Source: Coralloluteibacterium stylophorae (lineage in GTDB: Bacteria > Pseudomonadota > Gammaproteobacteria > Xanthomonadales > Xanthomonadaceae). Taken from it: a stretch of DNA of 64,000 nucleotides. Position 1 is the first letter of the stretch. Each line of letters opens with the position of its first letter. The notes beneath the pieces were generated by a model. The model was not told the origin of the DNA. It worked only from the letters and a program-made list of their open reading frames with translations, and ran no database searches. The stretch is taken from NCBI RefSeq assembly GCF_018122625.2, contig NZ_JAGQFT020000003.1, positions 354,473 through 418,472 on the forward strand, given 5' to 3'. This document shows positions 9,573-20,141 of the stretch, piece after piece. Position numbers and translations under genes: made by a program.

Positions 9573-10826
9573 ATGATCCAGACCCTGCGTCCGATCACCT
9601 CCCTGCTCCTCGGCGTCGCCTTCCTGCTGTGCGGGACCGGCGTCCTCGGCATCCAGCTGCAGCTGCGCGGCGCCGAGATCGGCTACTCGCCGACCCTGCT
9701 GGGCGGGCTGACCTCGGCCTACTTCGTCGGCTTCCTCGCCGGCACCTTCCTGTCGCCGGCGCTGGTGCGCCGGATCGGCCACATCCGCGCGTTCGGCTTC
9801 TACGCCGCGAGCTGCGCCTGCGGCGTGCTCCTGCACGTGCTGGTGGAGAGCGCGCTGGCGTGGCTGGTCCTGCGCCTGCTGGTCGGCATGGCCCTGGTCG
9901 GCCTGTACTCGGTGATCGAGAGCTGGCTCACCGCGCAGGCGCCCGAGCACCAGCGCAGCACCGTGTTCGCCCTGTACATGATGGTCAACCTCGGGGCGCT
10001 GGCGGTGTCGCAGCAGCTGGTCCGGGTGGGCGCCGACCTGCCCTACGTGCCGATGGTGCTCGCCGCGCTGCTGGTCTGTGCCTCGACCCTGCCGGTGCTG
10101 GCCACGCGGATGGCGCAGCCGGTCCTGCAGCCGGTACCGCGCCTGGCCCTGCGCCGGCTGTTCGCGGCCGCGCCCAGCGCCGGAGCCGGCGCCCTGCTGT
10201 CGGGCCTGTGCATGGGCGCGTTCTGGGGCCTGAGCCCGGTGTGGGGCACCCAGGTCGGCATGAGCACCGGCCAGATCGCCACCTACATGAGCATGGCCAT
10301 CCTCGGCGGCGCCGCCCTGCAGCTGCCGCTCGGGCGCCTGTCCGACCGCCGCGACCGCCGCCTGGCCCTGGCCCTGGTGTGCGCGGCGGCCTGTGCGGTG
10401 GCCTTCGTCGCACCGCTGACCGCGGCCATTCCCGGCGCGGCCTACGTGGTCGCCTTCCTGTTCGGCGGGATGTCGTTCTCGATCTACCCGATCGTGGTCG
10501 CGCACCTGCTCGACCACCTGCCGCCGGAGGAGATCCTCGGCGCCAGCAGCAGCGTGCTGCTGCTCAACGGCGCCGGCTCCATCGTCGGCCCGCTGGTCGC
10601 CGGCGGGCTGATGACCGCCATCGGGCCGTCGAGCCTGTTCATGTGGTTCGCCGCGACCCTGGGCGCGATCGCGCTGTACGCGCTCTACCGCTACCGCGCC
10701 TTCGCCCGCACCCGCGCCAGCGAACCGCACTTCCAGCCGATGCTGCGCACCTCGCACGAGGCGCTGGGCCTGATCACGCCGGACGAGGACAGCGCGCGGC
10801 ACGAGGAGACCGCACCGGCGCGCTGA
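9573..10826 (+). CDS. MFS transporter, YcaD-like
   Basis: A 417-residue inner-membrane protein with about 12 hydrophobic segments and the architecture of the major facilitator superfamily. The short loop after TM2 carries the MFS motif A variant (SPALVRRIGHIRAF), and the equivalent in the second half is LGRLSDRRDRRLAL. The sequence pattern (GLYSVIESWLTAQAP, SFSIYPIVVAHLLDHL) resembles YcaD and related uncharacterised carriers; the substrate is unknown. The ATG at 9573 starts just before TM1, whereas the upstream open frame has no membrane segment. It ends 9 bp from the convergent ABC-F gene. Confidence 0.9.
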   Translation: MIQTLRPITSLLLGVAFLLCGTGVLGIQLQLRGAEIGYSPTLLGGLTSAYFVGFLAGTFLSPALVRRIGHIRAFGFYAASCACGVLLHVLVESALAWLVLRLLVGMALVGLYSVIESWLTAQAPEHQRSTVFALYMMVNLGALAVSQQLVRVGADLPYVPMVLAALLVCASTLPVLATRMAQPVLQPVPRLALRRLFAAAPSAGAGALLSGLCMGAFWGLSPVWGTQVGMSTGQIATYMSMAILGGAALQLPLGRLSDRRDRRLALALVCAAACAVAFVAPLTAAIPGAAYVVAFLFGGMSFSIYPIVVAHLLDHLPPEEILGASSSVLLLNGAGSIVGPLVAGGLMTAIGPSSLFMWFAATLGAIALYALYRYRAFARTRASEPHFQPMLRTSHEALGLITPDEDSARHEETAPAR

Positions 10827-10835
10827 ACCCGGCGC

Positions 10836-12728
<1,893 letters not shown>

Positions 12729-12808
12729 GGAGCCGCACAGTGTAGCGGGCGCCGCCGCCGCGCACCCGTCCCCCGGCGCCGCTCCCGCGCCGCGGCCGTC
12801 TTCACGCG

Positions 12809-12830
12809 CTCTTACGGTCCTCTTACGGTC
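12809..12830 (+). repeat. Two perfect 11-bp tandem repeats upstream of the MSHA-like operon
   Basis: CTCTTACGGTC occurs twice head-to-tail (12809-12819 and 12820-12830), 72 bp before the first pilin gene and within the divergent spacer shared with yheS. The 11-bp period places both copies on the same face of the helix, which suits a dimeric activator or repressor. This role is an inference from position only. Confidence 0.45.
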
Positions 12831-12856
12831 GCCCCCTACCGTCCGCGCCGACTCCT

Positions 12857-12874
12857 GCCCGCCGACCTGCGGGC
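12857..12874 (+). other. Small hairpin in the leader of the MSHA-like operon
   Basis: GCCCGC and GCGGGC pair around a six-base loop, 28 bp before the first ATG. It could fold in the mRNA leader. It is short and in very GC-rich DNA, so it may be chance. Confidence 0.3.
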
Positions 12875-12902
12875 GGATACATCAACGACAGCGGGGACGA
12901 CC

Positions 12903-13709
12903 ATGCGAGTTCTTAGGAAGCGGGGCCAGGGCGGTTTCACCCTGGTGGAAATGGCGGTGGTGCTGGTGATCATCGGCGTCATCCTGGGCGCGGTGATGAT
13001 CGGCCGCGACGTGCAGCGCAACGCGGAATACACCCGCATCAAGCAGAAGTTCATGGACCAGTGGGTGGTCGCCTACAACACCTACAACCAGCGCCTGGGC
13101 GCGCCGGTGGGCGACGACCAGAGCGCGCCGCGCCTGATGGTCAACGGCGCCAACTACGACGGCGACGGCAACGTCCTGTCCGGCGGCGACATGAGCGGCG
13201 CCAGCGCGCCGAGCGCGATCTGCCGCGGCCAGAAGGCCCGCAACATGCTCCGCGACATGCAGGGCGGTGAGCAGTTCGACCTGCGCGACATGATGCGCCG
13301 CGCCGGCATCACCATGCCGCCGGGCCGCGGCGACGGCTTCGAGGACCGTTACGTCTACCTCGACACCAACGGCAACCCGCAGGAAATCCAGGTCTGCTTC
13401 CAGTGGAACCCGCCGGGCACGGTGTCGGGCTCGGGCAACGTCATGGTGATCTCCGGCCTGACCCCGGACCTCGCCCGCGCGCTTGACCAGATGGTCGACG
13501 GCAAGCCGGACGCGCAGAACGGCGCCTTCCGCCAGGAAGGCCTCAACTCGCGGACCACCGGCGACGCCACCAGCCCGGGCGTGGAGTGGCTGGGCAACAA
13601 CACCCAGGACATCAACGCCGGCAGCACCGGCGAGGCGCTCACCGACGGCGGCAACACCGACACCGAGCAGGTGATGACCCTGGTCGCCCACTACAAGATG
13701 AACCAGTAA
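12903..13709 (+). CDS. Type IV pilin-like protein, first bookend pilin of the MSHA-like operon
   Basis: A 268-residue prepilin. The leader ends in a Gly at residue 11, followed by FTLVE with Glu at +5 and a hydrophobic helix (MAVVLVIIGVILGAVMIG), the classic prepilin peptidase site. A globular domain follows with YVYLDTNGNPQEIQVCF and VMVISGLTPDLARALDQMVDG. These blocks recur almost unchanged in the last gene of the operon (29181-29900), so the two are paralogs. By N-terminus and position it could be a major pilin, although 268 residues is long for one. GGGG-type ribosome binding bases precede the ATG. Processing needs a prepilin peptidase, which is not encoded in the window. Confidence 0.88.
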   Translation: MRVLRKRGQGGFTLVEMAVVLVIIGVILGAVMIGRDVQRNAEYTRIKQKFMDQWVVAYNTYNQRLGAPVGDDQSAPRLMVNGANYDGDGNVLSGGDMSGASAPSAICRGQKARNMLRDMQGGEQFDLRDMMRRAGITMPPGRGDGFEDRYVYLDTNGNPQEIQVCFQWNPPGTVSGSGNVMVISGLTPDLARALDQMVDGKPDAQNGAFRQEGLNSRTTGDATSPGVEWLGNNTQDINAGSTGEALTDGGNTDTEQVMTLVAHYKMNQ

Positions 13710-13719
13710 GGGCATCGCC

Positions 13720-14262
13720 ATGGCCCGCGTCCTCCCCCTCGCCCGTCTCTGGCAGTCGCGCCGCACCGCGCTGCTGGCGTTCGGCATCGCCCTGGCCGCC
13801 CTGGTGGTGGCCGCGGGCTGGTTCACCAGCGCCCGTGCCGGCCTCGCCCAGGCCTACGCCACGGCCGGCAACGCCCGCCAGGCGCTGGCCGAGGCGCGGG
13901 TGCGCGAGCAGGAGGCGCGGCTGCGCGTCGACTACGCCCGCTCGGCGCGGGCGCTGACCGCCGAGGCCGAGGCCCTGGGGCTCGCGCCCCGGGCCTGGGG
14001 CGAGCGCCTGATCAACGTCCGCCAGAGCCAGCTCATGCGCGCCGACGCCGCCGACCTGCTCGCCAGCATCGCCCGCACCGACGCCCGCATCTTCGGCGCC
14101 GAGGCCTTCGAACTGGCGGTGACCAAGCCGGAGGAGGGCCTGTTCGATCCGCCCGCCGCGGATGCGCGGCCGGTGCCGGTGCACCTGACCCTGCGCGGGA
14201 CGCTCCTGTTCCGCACCCAGGACGCGCGTGCCGCGTCGCCCTCGATCCCGGAGCTGCCGTGA
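13720..14262 (+). CDS. Bitopic inner-membrane protein, PilO/GspM/MshJ-like (tentative)
   Basis: A 180-residue protein with a short cytoplasmic tail, one membrane helix (residues about 17-37, ALLAFGIALAALVVAAGWF), a helical stretch rich in Ala/Arg/Glu (about 40-90) and a small C-terminal domain. That layout fits the PilO, GspM and MshJ proteins that build the inner-membrane platform of type IV pili and type II secretion systems. Sequence identity is too low by eye to decide which. It starts 10 bp after the first pilin and overlaps the next gene by 4 bp (TGA inside GTGAGC), which indicates coupled translation with the GspL-like partner. Confidence 0.6.
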   Translation: MARVLPLARLWQSRRTALLAFGIALAALVVAAGWFTSARAGLAQAYATAGNARQALAEARVREQEARLRVDYARSARALTAEAEALGLAPRAWGERLINVRQSQLMRADAADLLASIARTDARIFGAEAFELAVTKPEEGLFDPPAADARPVPVHLTLRGTLLFRTQDARAASPSIPELP

Positions 14263-15647
14263 GCCTCCTCCACATCATCCAGCAGGAGACCAGCTGGCTG
14301 GTCTTCGACGGCGATCGCGTGCGCCGCGAGTTCAACCGTCCCAAGCTCGACCGCGCCGCGGTGGTGGTCGCCGACTTCGAGGGCGCGGTCAGCGCGGTCA
14401 GCGCCTTCGAGGGCAGCGCCGCGCATGCGGTCGCGCTGATCCAGAAGCGCCTGCGCGCCGACGGCCTGATCGATTCCGAAAGCAAGATCCTGCTGCACAA
14501 GACCCGCACCGTGGGCGCCGGCTACCAGGCGCTGTTCACCGCGGTCCCGCTGGAACGCTGGCAGCAGACCTTCGCCTGGGCCGAGGCCCAGCCCGACCAC
14601 TGCCTGCTGATCCCGGCCACCTCGCTGCTGTGGGGCGCGCTGCGGACCGGCAGCGGCGTGGTGCTGCAGTCCGGCCGCCAGGTGATCGCGATCGCGGCGC
14701 TCAAGCACGACATCGTCTACCGCTCCGCGCTGGCCTACAGCAACGACCCCGACGACCTGGCGATGACCGTCGGCGCGCTGGCCGACGGCTTCGCCCAGGA
14801 CCTCGCGCAGGGCGACGACGCGCTCGAGGCGCTGACGATGCAGTGGTGCCCGGTGCTCTCCACCCGCCCCAGCGGCGAGATGCCATGGCCGGACGAGGCG
14901 CTGCGCGAACTGTTCTCCGAACGCAGCGGGCTGAAGGTCGAGCTGTGCCCGACCCGCCTGGTCCACGACGCCGAGGGCCGCGCCTGCCGCAGCGGCATCG
15001 CCTGGATCGAGAAGGCCGCCTCGCCGCTGATCGCGGTCAATCCGCCGGCCAGCCGCGCGGCCTGGATCGCCGAGCGTGTGCTGCCGTGGGCGAGCGCGGC
15101 GTCGCTGCTGTTCGCCTTCGCACTCGCCACCCTCGGCGGGCGCTGGACCCTGGCCGCCAACGAGGCGCTGGCGCGCGCGGATGCGATGCGGCAGGAGATC
15201 GACACGATCGACGCCGGCATCGCCGCGCTGCGGCCCGCACAGCAGCTGCCGGACGAATTCGGCGCGACCCTGGGCTTCGTCGAGCGCGCCGCCGCGCTCG
15301 AGGCGGGCGTCGATCCGATCGCCAGCCTCGACACCATCCGCGAGGCGGCGGGCGACGGCGTGCGCATCCTCCGCGTGCGCGTGGAAGCGCCGACGGCGCC
15401 CGGGGCCCGCAACCAGCCGCGCCCGGCGGATGCCGTCGACGTCCATACCGTGCGCGTCGACGGCACCGTCGATGCCCAGGACGGCGGCATGCAGGTCGCG
15501 CGTTTCGTCGAGCGCCTGCGCGCTGCCGGCTTCGATCCGGTCGCCGTGGATCCCGGCAGCAGCGGCGTCGCCGCCCGCGCCAACGGCGGCTTCTTCTCCT
15601 ACCTGCTCAAGCGCGCGCCGCAGGCCCGCGCCGACGGGAGCGCCTGA
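14259..15647 (+). CDS. GspL/MshI-like inner-membrane protein (PilM-PilN type fusion)
   Basis: A 462-residue protein with a cytoplasmic domain of about 270 residues, one membrane helix at about 274-293 (VLPWASAASLLFAFALATLGG), a short coil and a periplasmic domain of about 150 residues. This order is that of GspL and MshI, in which an actin-like PilM-type domain is joined to a PilN-type membrane part and contacts the secretion ATPase. I see no clear nucleotide-binding motif in the actin-like half, as in GspL. The start is GTG at 14259, overlapping the previous stop. Its own stop overlaps the next ATG (TGATG). Confidence 0.72.
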   Translation: MSLLHIIQQETSWLVFDGDRVRREFNRPKLDRAAVVVADFEGAVSAVSAFEGSAAHAVALIQKRLRADGLIDSESKILLHKTRTVGAGYQALFTAVPLERWQQTFAWAEAQPDHCLLIPATSLLWGALRTGSGVVLQSGRQVIAIAALKHDIVYRSALAYSNDPDDLAMTVGALADGFAQDLAQGDDALEALTMQWCPVLSTRPSGEMPWPDEALRELFSERSGLKVELCPTRLVHDAEGRACRSGIAWIEKAASPLIAVNPPASRAAWIAERVLPWASAASLLFAFALATLGGRWTLAANEALARADAMRQEIDTIDAGIAALRPAQQLPDEFGATLGFVERAAALEAGVDPIASLDTIREAAGDGVRILRVRVEAPTAPGARNQPRPADAVDVHTVRVDGTVDAQDGGMQVARFVERLRAAGFDPVAVDPGSSGVAARANGGFFSYLLKRAPQARADGSA

Positions 15648-16147
15648 TGAAACCCAAGTTCGCTGCCGCCATCGCCGTGGCCGTATGGCTGGCCGTCGTG
15701 GCCTGGACCGGGACGATGGTCGTGGCCAAGCCCGCGGTGCTGCGCCTGAACGAGTCGGCCGACGAGACCTCGGCGATGGCCGAGCTGCGCAACGCCACCG
15801 CGCGCAACGCCCGGGCCCAGGCGGCGCTGGGCGGGATGCGCAGCCTCGGCGCCGACGCCGGCTCCGGCCCGGTGATCGCGCTCGCGCCGGAGCGGCGCAC
15901 GGATGCCGACGGCCAGCCGCTCGACCCCGCGGCGCCGCAGGGCGACTTCGTCCACCGCCTCGAACTGATCGTGGCCGCCGGCAGCGGCCGCCACGCCGTG
16001 GTCGACGGCAACGACGTCACCGTCGGCAGCCGCCTGCCCGGCGGCGCGCGCGTGGTCGCCATCGGCCTCGACAGCGTCCGCATCGAGGACGCCAGCGGCC
16101 GCCGCGACCTGCACGTGCAGCCGGCCTTTCCGGCGGACGAGGGCTGA
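15647..16147 (+). CDS. PilP/GspC/MshK-like protein with HR domain
   Basis: A 166-residue protein. A membrane helix occupies about residues 5-25 (AAAIAVAVWLAVVAWTGTMVV). The C-terminal 80 residues fit the homology region of GspC, PilP and MshK: a hydrophobic strand (FVHRLELIVAAG), then VVDGNDVTVGSRLPGGARVVAIGLDSV and a final strand pair. In those systems the domain docks onto the periplasmic N0 domain of the secretin. It overlaps the preceding gene by one base and is followed 3 bp later by an unrecognised gene. Confidence 0.7.
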   Translation: MKPKFAAAIAVAVWLAVVAWTGTMVVAKPAVLRLNESADETSAMAELRNATARNARAQAALGGMRSLGADAGSGPVIALAPERRTDADGQPLDPAAPQGDFVHRLELIVAAGSGRHAVVDGNDVTVGSRLPGGARVVAIGLDSVRIEDASGRRDLHVQPAFPADEG

Positions 16148-16150
16148 GCG

Positions 16151-16693
16151 ATGGGCCTGCGCAGCGTCATCGCGGTGGCGGCCGCAGCGATGCTGCTCGG
16201 CGCGCTGGGGGTGCTGGTCGCGCAACGCGCCCTGGCACCGACGCCGCCCGCGCCGCGCGCCGCCGCGCAGGCGTCGCCGCCCGCGCAGCCGCCGGCTGCG
16301 GCGGCCGCCACCGGCGCGTCCGCCGACCCGCTGCCGTGGGAGCAGGACGATGCCGCCGCGGATACGGACGCACCGCTGCCGCCCGATCCGGGCGCCGTGG
16401 ACGGCGCCGACGGCCTGGGCCTGGCGCGCGAGGCGCTGGCACGGCTCGAGGCCAGCGAGGACCTGGACCCGCGCATCGACGTGCAGGCGCTGCGCCGCAA
16501 CCTCGACCTCGCCGAGGAGATGCAGCGCCTCGCGCGGGAGCTCCGGCCGCTGACGCTGGCCCCGGCGAGCCCGGAGCGGACCCGCGCGATCCGCGAGCGC
16601 CTCGCGCGCATGCGCGCCCTGCAGCGCGAGCTGCAGGAGGCCACCCGCGCCGCGGCGGCGCTGCGCGCGGCCGCGGCGGAGCCGGCGGCATGA
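16151..16693 (+). CDS. Unrecognised bitopic membrane protein of the MSHA-like operon
   Basis: I do not recognise this 180-residue protein. It has an N-terminal membrane helix (about residues 5-25), a Pro/Ala-rich linker to about residue 80, and a C-terminal helical region rich in Arg, Glu and Leu (RRNLDLAEEMQRLARELR, then ERLARMRALQRELQEATR) that may form a coiled coil. Its place directly after the PilP-like gene and its 4-bp overlap with the next pseudopilin show that it belongs to the machine. GspB-like or assembly-factor roles are possible but unsupported. Confidence 0.65.
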   Translation: MGLRSVIAVAAAAMLLGALGVLVAQRALAPTPPAPRAAAQASPPAQPPAAAAATGASADPLPWEQDDAAADTDAPLPPDPGAVDGADGLGLAREALARLEASEDLDPRIDVQALRRNLDLAEEMQRLARELRPLTLAPASPERTRAIRERLARMRALQRELQEATRAAAALRAAAAEPAA

Positions 16694-17436
16694 TCCGGCG
16701 ACGCGCCCGCGGCTTCAGCAGCCTCGAGCTCGCCGTCTGCCTGACGGTGATGGGGGTGGTCGCGGTGGCCATGAGCCAGGCCTTCTCCGGCGCGGGCGAG
16801 CAGGCGCGCCGCGCGCGGGCGCTCGCCGATGCCGAGGTCGCGCGCGAGGCCCTGCGCACCTTCGCCCTGCGCGAGCTGCGCCTGCCCTGCCCCGACACCA
16901 GCGCCGCCGGCGATGCGGGTCTCGAAGGCGGCGGCGGCGCCTGTCCGGACGACGTCCAGGTCGGCTGGCTGCCCTACCTCGCCCTGGACCTGCCGTTGCC
17001 CGAACCGGCCGCGCGGCTGCGCTACGGCGTGCGCCGCGACGGCAGCTCCGACCTCGTCGCGCCGACGCCGACCGCCTTCGACGGCCCCGGCGCCGGACGC
17101 CTCGGCGGCCTCCGCGCCGCGCTGGGCGAGGCCGGCACCGCGGCGGCGGGCGTCGGCCATCCCTACTTCGGCGCCGACGACGGCACCGCCGGCGCGACCG
17201 CCTGCGGCGGCCCGGCGGTCGCCAACCCGGCGTTCGTGCTGGTGGCCCCGGTGGACGACCGCGACGCCAGTACCGACGCGCCCGCCGGCTTCGACGGCCC
17301 CAACCGCGCCTTCGCCCGTGGCGCCGGGCTGTGCACGGCGCCGCCCTCGCGCGCGCCGGACGCCGGCTACGACGACGTCGTCGTCGCCGAGGGCGCCACC
17401 ACCCTGCTCGGCTTCATCGCCGCCAGTACCCGCTGA
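16690..17436 (+). CDS. Pseudopilin with LPCP head motif
   Basis: A 248-residue prepilin-like protein. The leader MIRRRARG is followed by FSSLE with Glu at +5 and a hydrophobic helix. The head contains LPCPDTS, GWLPYLALDLPLP and LRYGVRRDG, a signature shared with the pseudopilins at 24554-29181 (the 26906 gene only in part). It has at least six cysteines in the head, possibly paired in the periplasm. Unlike those three, it ends without an extra hydrophobic region, so it is probably a minor pilin of ordinary shape. The ATG overlaps the preceding stop (ATGA), and the secretin gene follows after 33 bp. Confidence 0.85.
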   Translation: MIRRRARGFSSLELAVCLTVMGVVAVAMSQAFSGAGEQARRARALADAEVAREALRTFALRELRLPCPDTSAAGDAGLEGGGGACPDDVQVGWLPYLALDLPLPEPAARLRYGVRRDGSSDLVAPTPTAFDGPGAGRLGGLRAALGEAGTAAAGVGHPYFGADDGTAGATACGGPAVANPAFVLVAPVDDRDASTDAPAGFDGPNRAFARGAGLCTAPPSRAPDAGYDDVVVAEGATTLLGFIAASTR

Positions 17437-17469
17437 CCCTTTTCCGCATCACCCATCCGGGATCCACCC

Positions 17470-19173
17470 ATGACCGCAACCGCCACCCCGCCCCGACACC
17501 GCCGCGCGCAGGCCCGGCTGCTGCTCGCCTCGGCCTGCGCCACGCTGCTGCTGGGCGCGTGCTCCAGCCTGCCGCCGCGCAGCACCTGGGACATGAAGTC
17601 CCCCGACGACACCCTGCTGCAGAAGACCGGCGACGCCATCGTCGAGGAGTCGGCCGCGTTCGCCGCGCACATCGACGCGCGCCGCGCGCAGCTCGAGCGC
17701 AACGACGCCGCCGGCCCGGCGATCGCCGCCGTCGCCCCGGTCTACGACCCGCTCGAGAACCGCGTCGTCTCGATCAGCATGTACGACGCCGACGTCGGCC
17801 GCCTGCTGTGGGCGCTGGCCGACCAGCTCGGCATGAACCTGATCGTCGACCCGGACGTGCTCGCGCTGCGGCAGCGCGCCACCCTGCAGCTGCGCAACGT
17901 GACCGCGCGCGAGGTGTTCGACCACATCCTCGGCGCCTTCGACCTGCACGGCGGGCTGCGCGGCGGCGCGCTGGTGGTGTCGCAGATGGAGGAGCGCATC
18001 TTCAACGTGGAGATGCTCAACGCGGTCTCCTCGATCAACCTGTCCACCGGCGGCGACGTGTTCGGCGCCGGCCTGCAGGGCGCCGACGGCGGCGGCGGCC
18101 AGTCGCTGCGCGGCACCATCACCCTCGACGGCAGCGTCGGCAAGTCCAACGACCCCTACAAGCAGCTCGACGCCGCGGTCGCCGCCATCCTCGCCGAGGA
18201 CGAGACCCAGCGGGGCAACGATCCCGACGCGCCGCCGCCGCGCGAGGCCTCGCGCTACAACCTCGACCCGTCCACCGGCTCGCTGTTCGTGCGCGCGCGG
18301 CCGTCGCAGGTGGGCGCGATCGAGTCGCTGATCGAGCACAACCGCAGGATGCTGGGCCGGCAGGTGCTGGTCGAGGCGCAGATCCTCGACGTCAGCCTCA
18401 ACGACGGCTCGCAGTTCGGCGTCGACTGGACCCTGCTGCGCAACCGCGTCGCCGGCATCTACGGCGACAACCCGATCAACATCCCGACCTTCCAGCGCGA
18501 CTTCCCCGCCGCCACCGAGCACGACACGCTCTCGCCGCGGCAGCTGATCTTCCCGGCGCAGACGCTGGGCAGCACCGGCGGCCGCGGGCTCGGCATCGGC
18601 TACGTCGGCGACACCTTCGCCGCGGCGCTGAACGTGCTGCGCAGCTTCGGCGACGTGAAGGTGCTCTCCAACCCGAGCGTGCGGGTGCGCAACGGCAGCC
18701 CCGCCTACCTCAGCGTGGGCGCCAACATCCGCTACATCACCAAGTCGACGACCAGCTTCTCGGCCGCCGGCGCGGACGCCTTCAACCAGCAGTCCGACAT
18801 CCAGACCGACTCGCTGTTCTCCGGCGTGGTGGTGGGCGTGGCGCCCTTCATCCACGACAACGGCAACGTCGAGCTGCTCGTGCATCCGATGCAGACCGAG
18901 GTCGAGCCGGGCAGCCTGGAGCTGGTGCAGTTCGAGAACGGCAACGCGGTCAGCCTGCCGGTGATCAACGTCAAGGGCATCTCGACCACGCTCAACCTGC
19001 GCGACGGCGACACGGTGATGCTGGGCGGCCTGATCGACCAGCAGCAGACGACCTCCGACAGCGGCATACCGGGGCTGTCCGACGTGCCCGGCCTCGGCCG
19101 CCTGTTCGGCTCGCGCAGCAAGAGCCAGTTCACCCGCGAGCTCGTCCTGGTCCTGCGCGTGCACGTGATATGA
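17470..19173 (+). CDS. Outer-membrane secretin, MshL-like lipoprotein
   Basis: A 567-residue secretin. The signal peptide ends in the lipobox LLGAC with Cys31 as the lipidated residue. A STN/N0-type region follows (VSISMYDADVGRLLWALADQLGMN), then an N1-type domain, and the C-terminal secretin pore with VEAQILDVSLNDGSQFGVDW, the VKVLSNPSVRVRNG block and the closing IPGLSDVPGLGRLFGS and ELVLVLRVHV. This layout and length match MshL of MSHA pili better than PilQ or GspD, which are longer. It would form the outer-membrane channel. It overlaps the next gene by 4 bp. Confidence 0.92.
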   Translation: MTATATPPRHRRAQARLLLASACATLLLGACSSLPPRSTWDMKSPDDTLLQKTGDAIVEESAAFAAHIDARRAQLERNDAAGPAIAAVAPVYDPLENRVVSISMYDADVGRLLWALADQLGMNLIVDPDVLALRQRATLQLRNVTAREVFDHILGAFDLHGGLRGGALVVSQMEERIFNVEMLNAVSSINLSTGGDVFGAGLQGADGGGGQSLRGTITLDGSVGKSNDPYKQLDAAVAAILAEDETQRGNDPDAPPPREASRYNLDPSTGSLFVRARPSQVGAIESLIEHNRRMLGRQVLVEAQILDVSLNDGSQFGVDWTLLRNRVAGIYGDNPINIPTFQRDFPAATEHDTLSPRQLIFPAQTLGSTGGRGLGIGYVGDTFAAALNVLRSFGDVKVLSNPSVRVRNGSPAYLSVGANIRYITKSTTSFSAAGADAFNQQSDIQTDSLFSGVVVGVAPFIHDNGNVELLVHPMQTEVEPGSLELVQFENGNAVSLPVINVKGISTTLNLRDGDTVMLGGLIDQQQTTSDSGIPGLSDVPGLGRLFGSRSKSQFTRELVLVLRVHVI

Positions 19174-20141
19174 GCCTGATCTTCGACGCCCTGCGCCAGA
19201 TCGAGGCCGAGCGCGCGGACCCCGCGGCGGCGGGCTCGCCGCCGCGGCCGCGGATCGAGTCCCGGCGCCTGCTCCCGCTGGCGCTGGCCGCCGGCGTGGC
19301 CGCGGCGCTGCTGGCCGCCGGGGGAGCCTGGCTGTGGCCCGCGCGTACGACCGATGCCGCGGAGGCGGAGCCGGCAATCGCCGCCGGCGCGGGCCTCGCG
19401 GCGACCGCGCCGCAGGCACCGCCGACGCCGACCGTGGACGCGGCCACGGAGCCTGCGCCCGCCGTGGCGCAGCCGGCCGCGGAGCCCGCTTCCGTGGCGG
19501 CGGGCGCGCCGGCGACAGCGGCGCCCGTCCCGACGCCGGCACCGCAGCCGCTCGCCGCGCCCGCGCCGGCCCTCGCGCCGACCGCGCAGGCGTCCGTCCC
19601 GGCACCGCCGGCGGAGGTCGACGCGGCGGTGGCCGCACCCGCCGCCGACGCCCCCGACAGCGCCGCCGACGCCATCCGCATCTCCGTCAGCGATGCCGCG
19701 CCGGCGGCCGGCGCGGCCGCCCGCACCGGGGTGGTACGCCATGCCGCGGCACGCGAGCCGGCCCTGGATCCGGACGAGCCCGAGATCCAGCGCCGGGTCG
19801 CTGCCGCGACCGCGGCCGTCGAATCCGGCGACGCCGCCGCGGCGCACGCGGCCATCGACGCACTGGCCCAGGTGCTGCCGGCCGAGAGCCTGACCCTGCT
19901 GCGCATGCGCGCCTGGGCGGCCTACTCGGGCGGCGACTTCGACGCCGCCGCCCGCTACTACCGCGACGTGGTCGCGCGCGTGCCCGACGACCTCAACGCC
20001 GGCATCAACGTCGCCCTGCTCGACGCGCGCGCCGGCGAGATCGAACGCGCGCGCACGCGGCTGATGCGCCTGCAGGGCCGCAACGCCGGCTCGCGCGAAC
20101 TCGCGCGCGCGCTGGCCATGGTCGAGGGCGTGCGGCCATGA
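19170..20141 (+). CDS. MshN-like TPR protein
   Basis: A 323-residue protein starting MSLIFDALRQIEAER, a phrase typical of MshN and GspB-like proteins next to ExeA-type ATPases. A membrane helix lies at about residues 34-56. A long Ala/Pro-rich linker (about 60-190) follows, and then a C-terminal helical domain with tetratricopeptide-like repeats (AAVESGDAAAAHAAIDALAQ; AWAAYSGGDFDAAARYYRDVV). MshN supports MSHA pilus biogenesis, probably by reaching across the periplasm to the secretin. It lies between the secretin and MshM-like genes, with 4-bp overlaps on both sides. Confidence 0.8.
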   Translation: MSLIFDALRQIEAERADPAAAGSPPRPRIESRRLLPLALAAGVAAALLAAGGAWLWPARTTDAAEAEPAIAAGAGLAATAPQAPPTPTVDAATEPAPAVAQPAAEPASVAAGAPATAAPVPTPAPQPLAAPAPALAPTAQASVPAPPAEVDAAVAAPAADAPDSAADAIRISVSDAAPAAGAAARTGVVRHAAAREPALDPDEPEIQRRVAAATAAVESGDAAAAHAAIDALAQVLPAESLTLLRMRAWAAYSGGDFDAAARYYRDVVARVPDDLNAGINVALLDARAGEIERARTRLMRLQGRNAGSRELARALAMVEGVRP

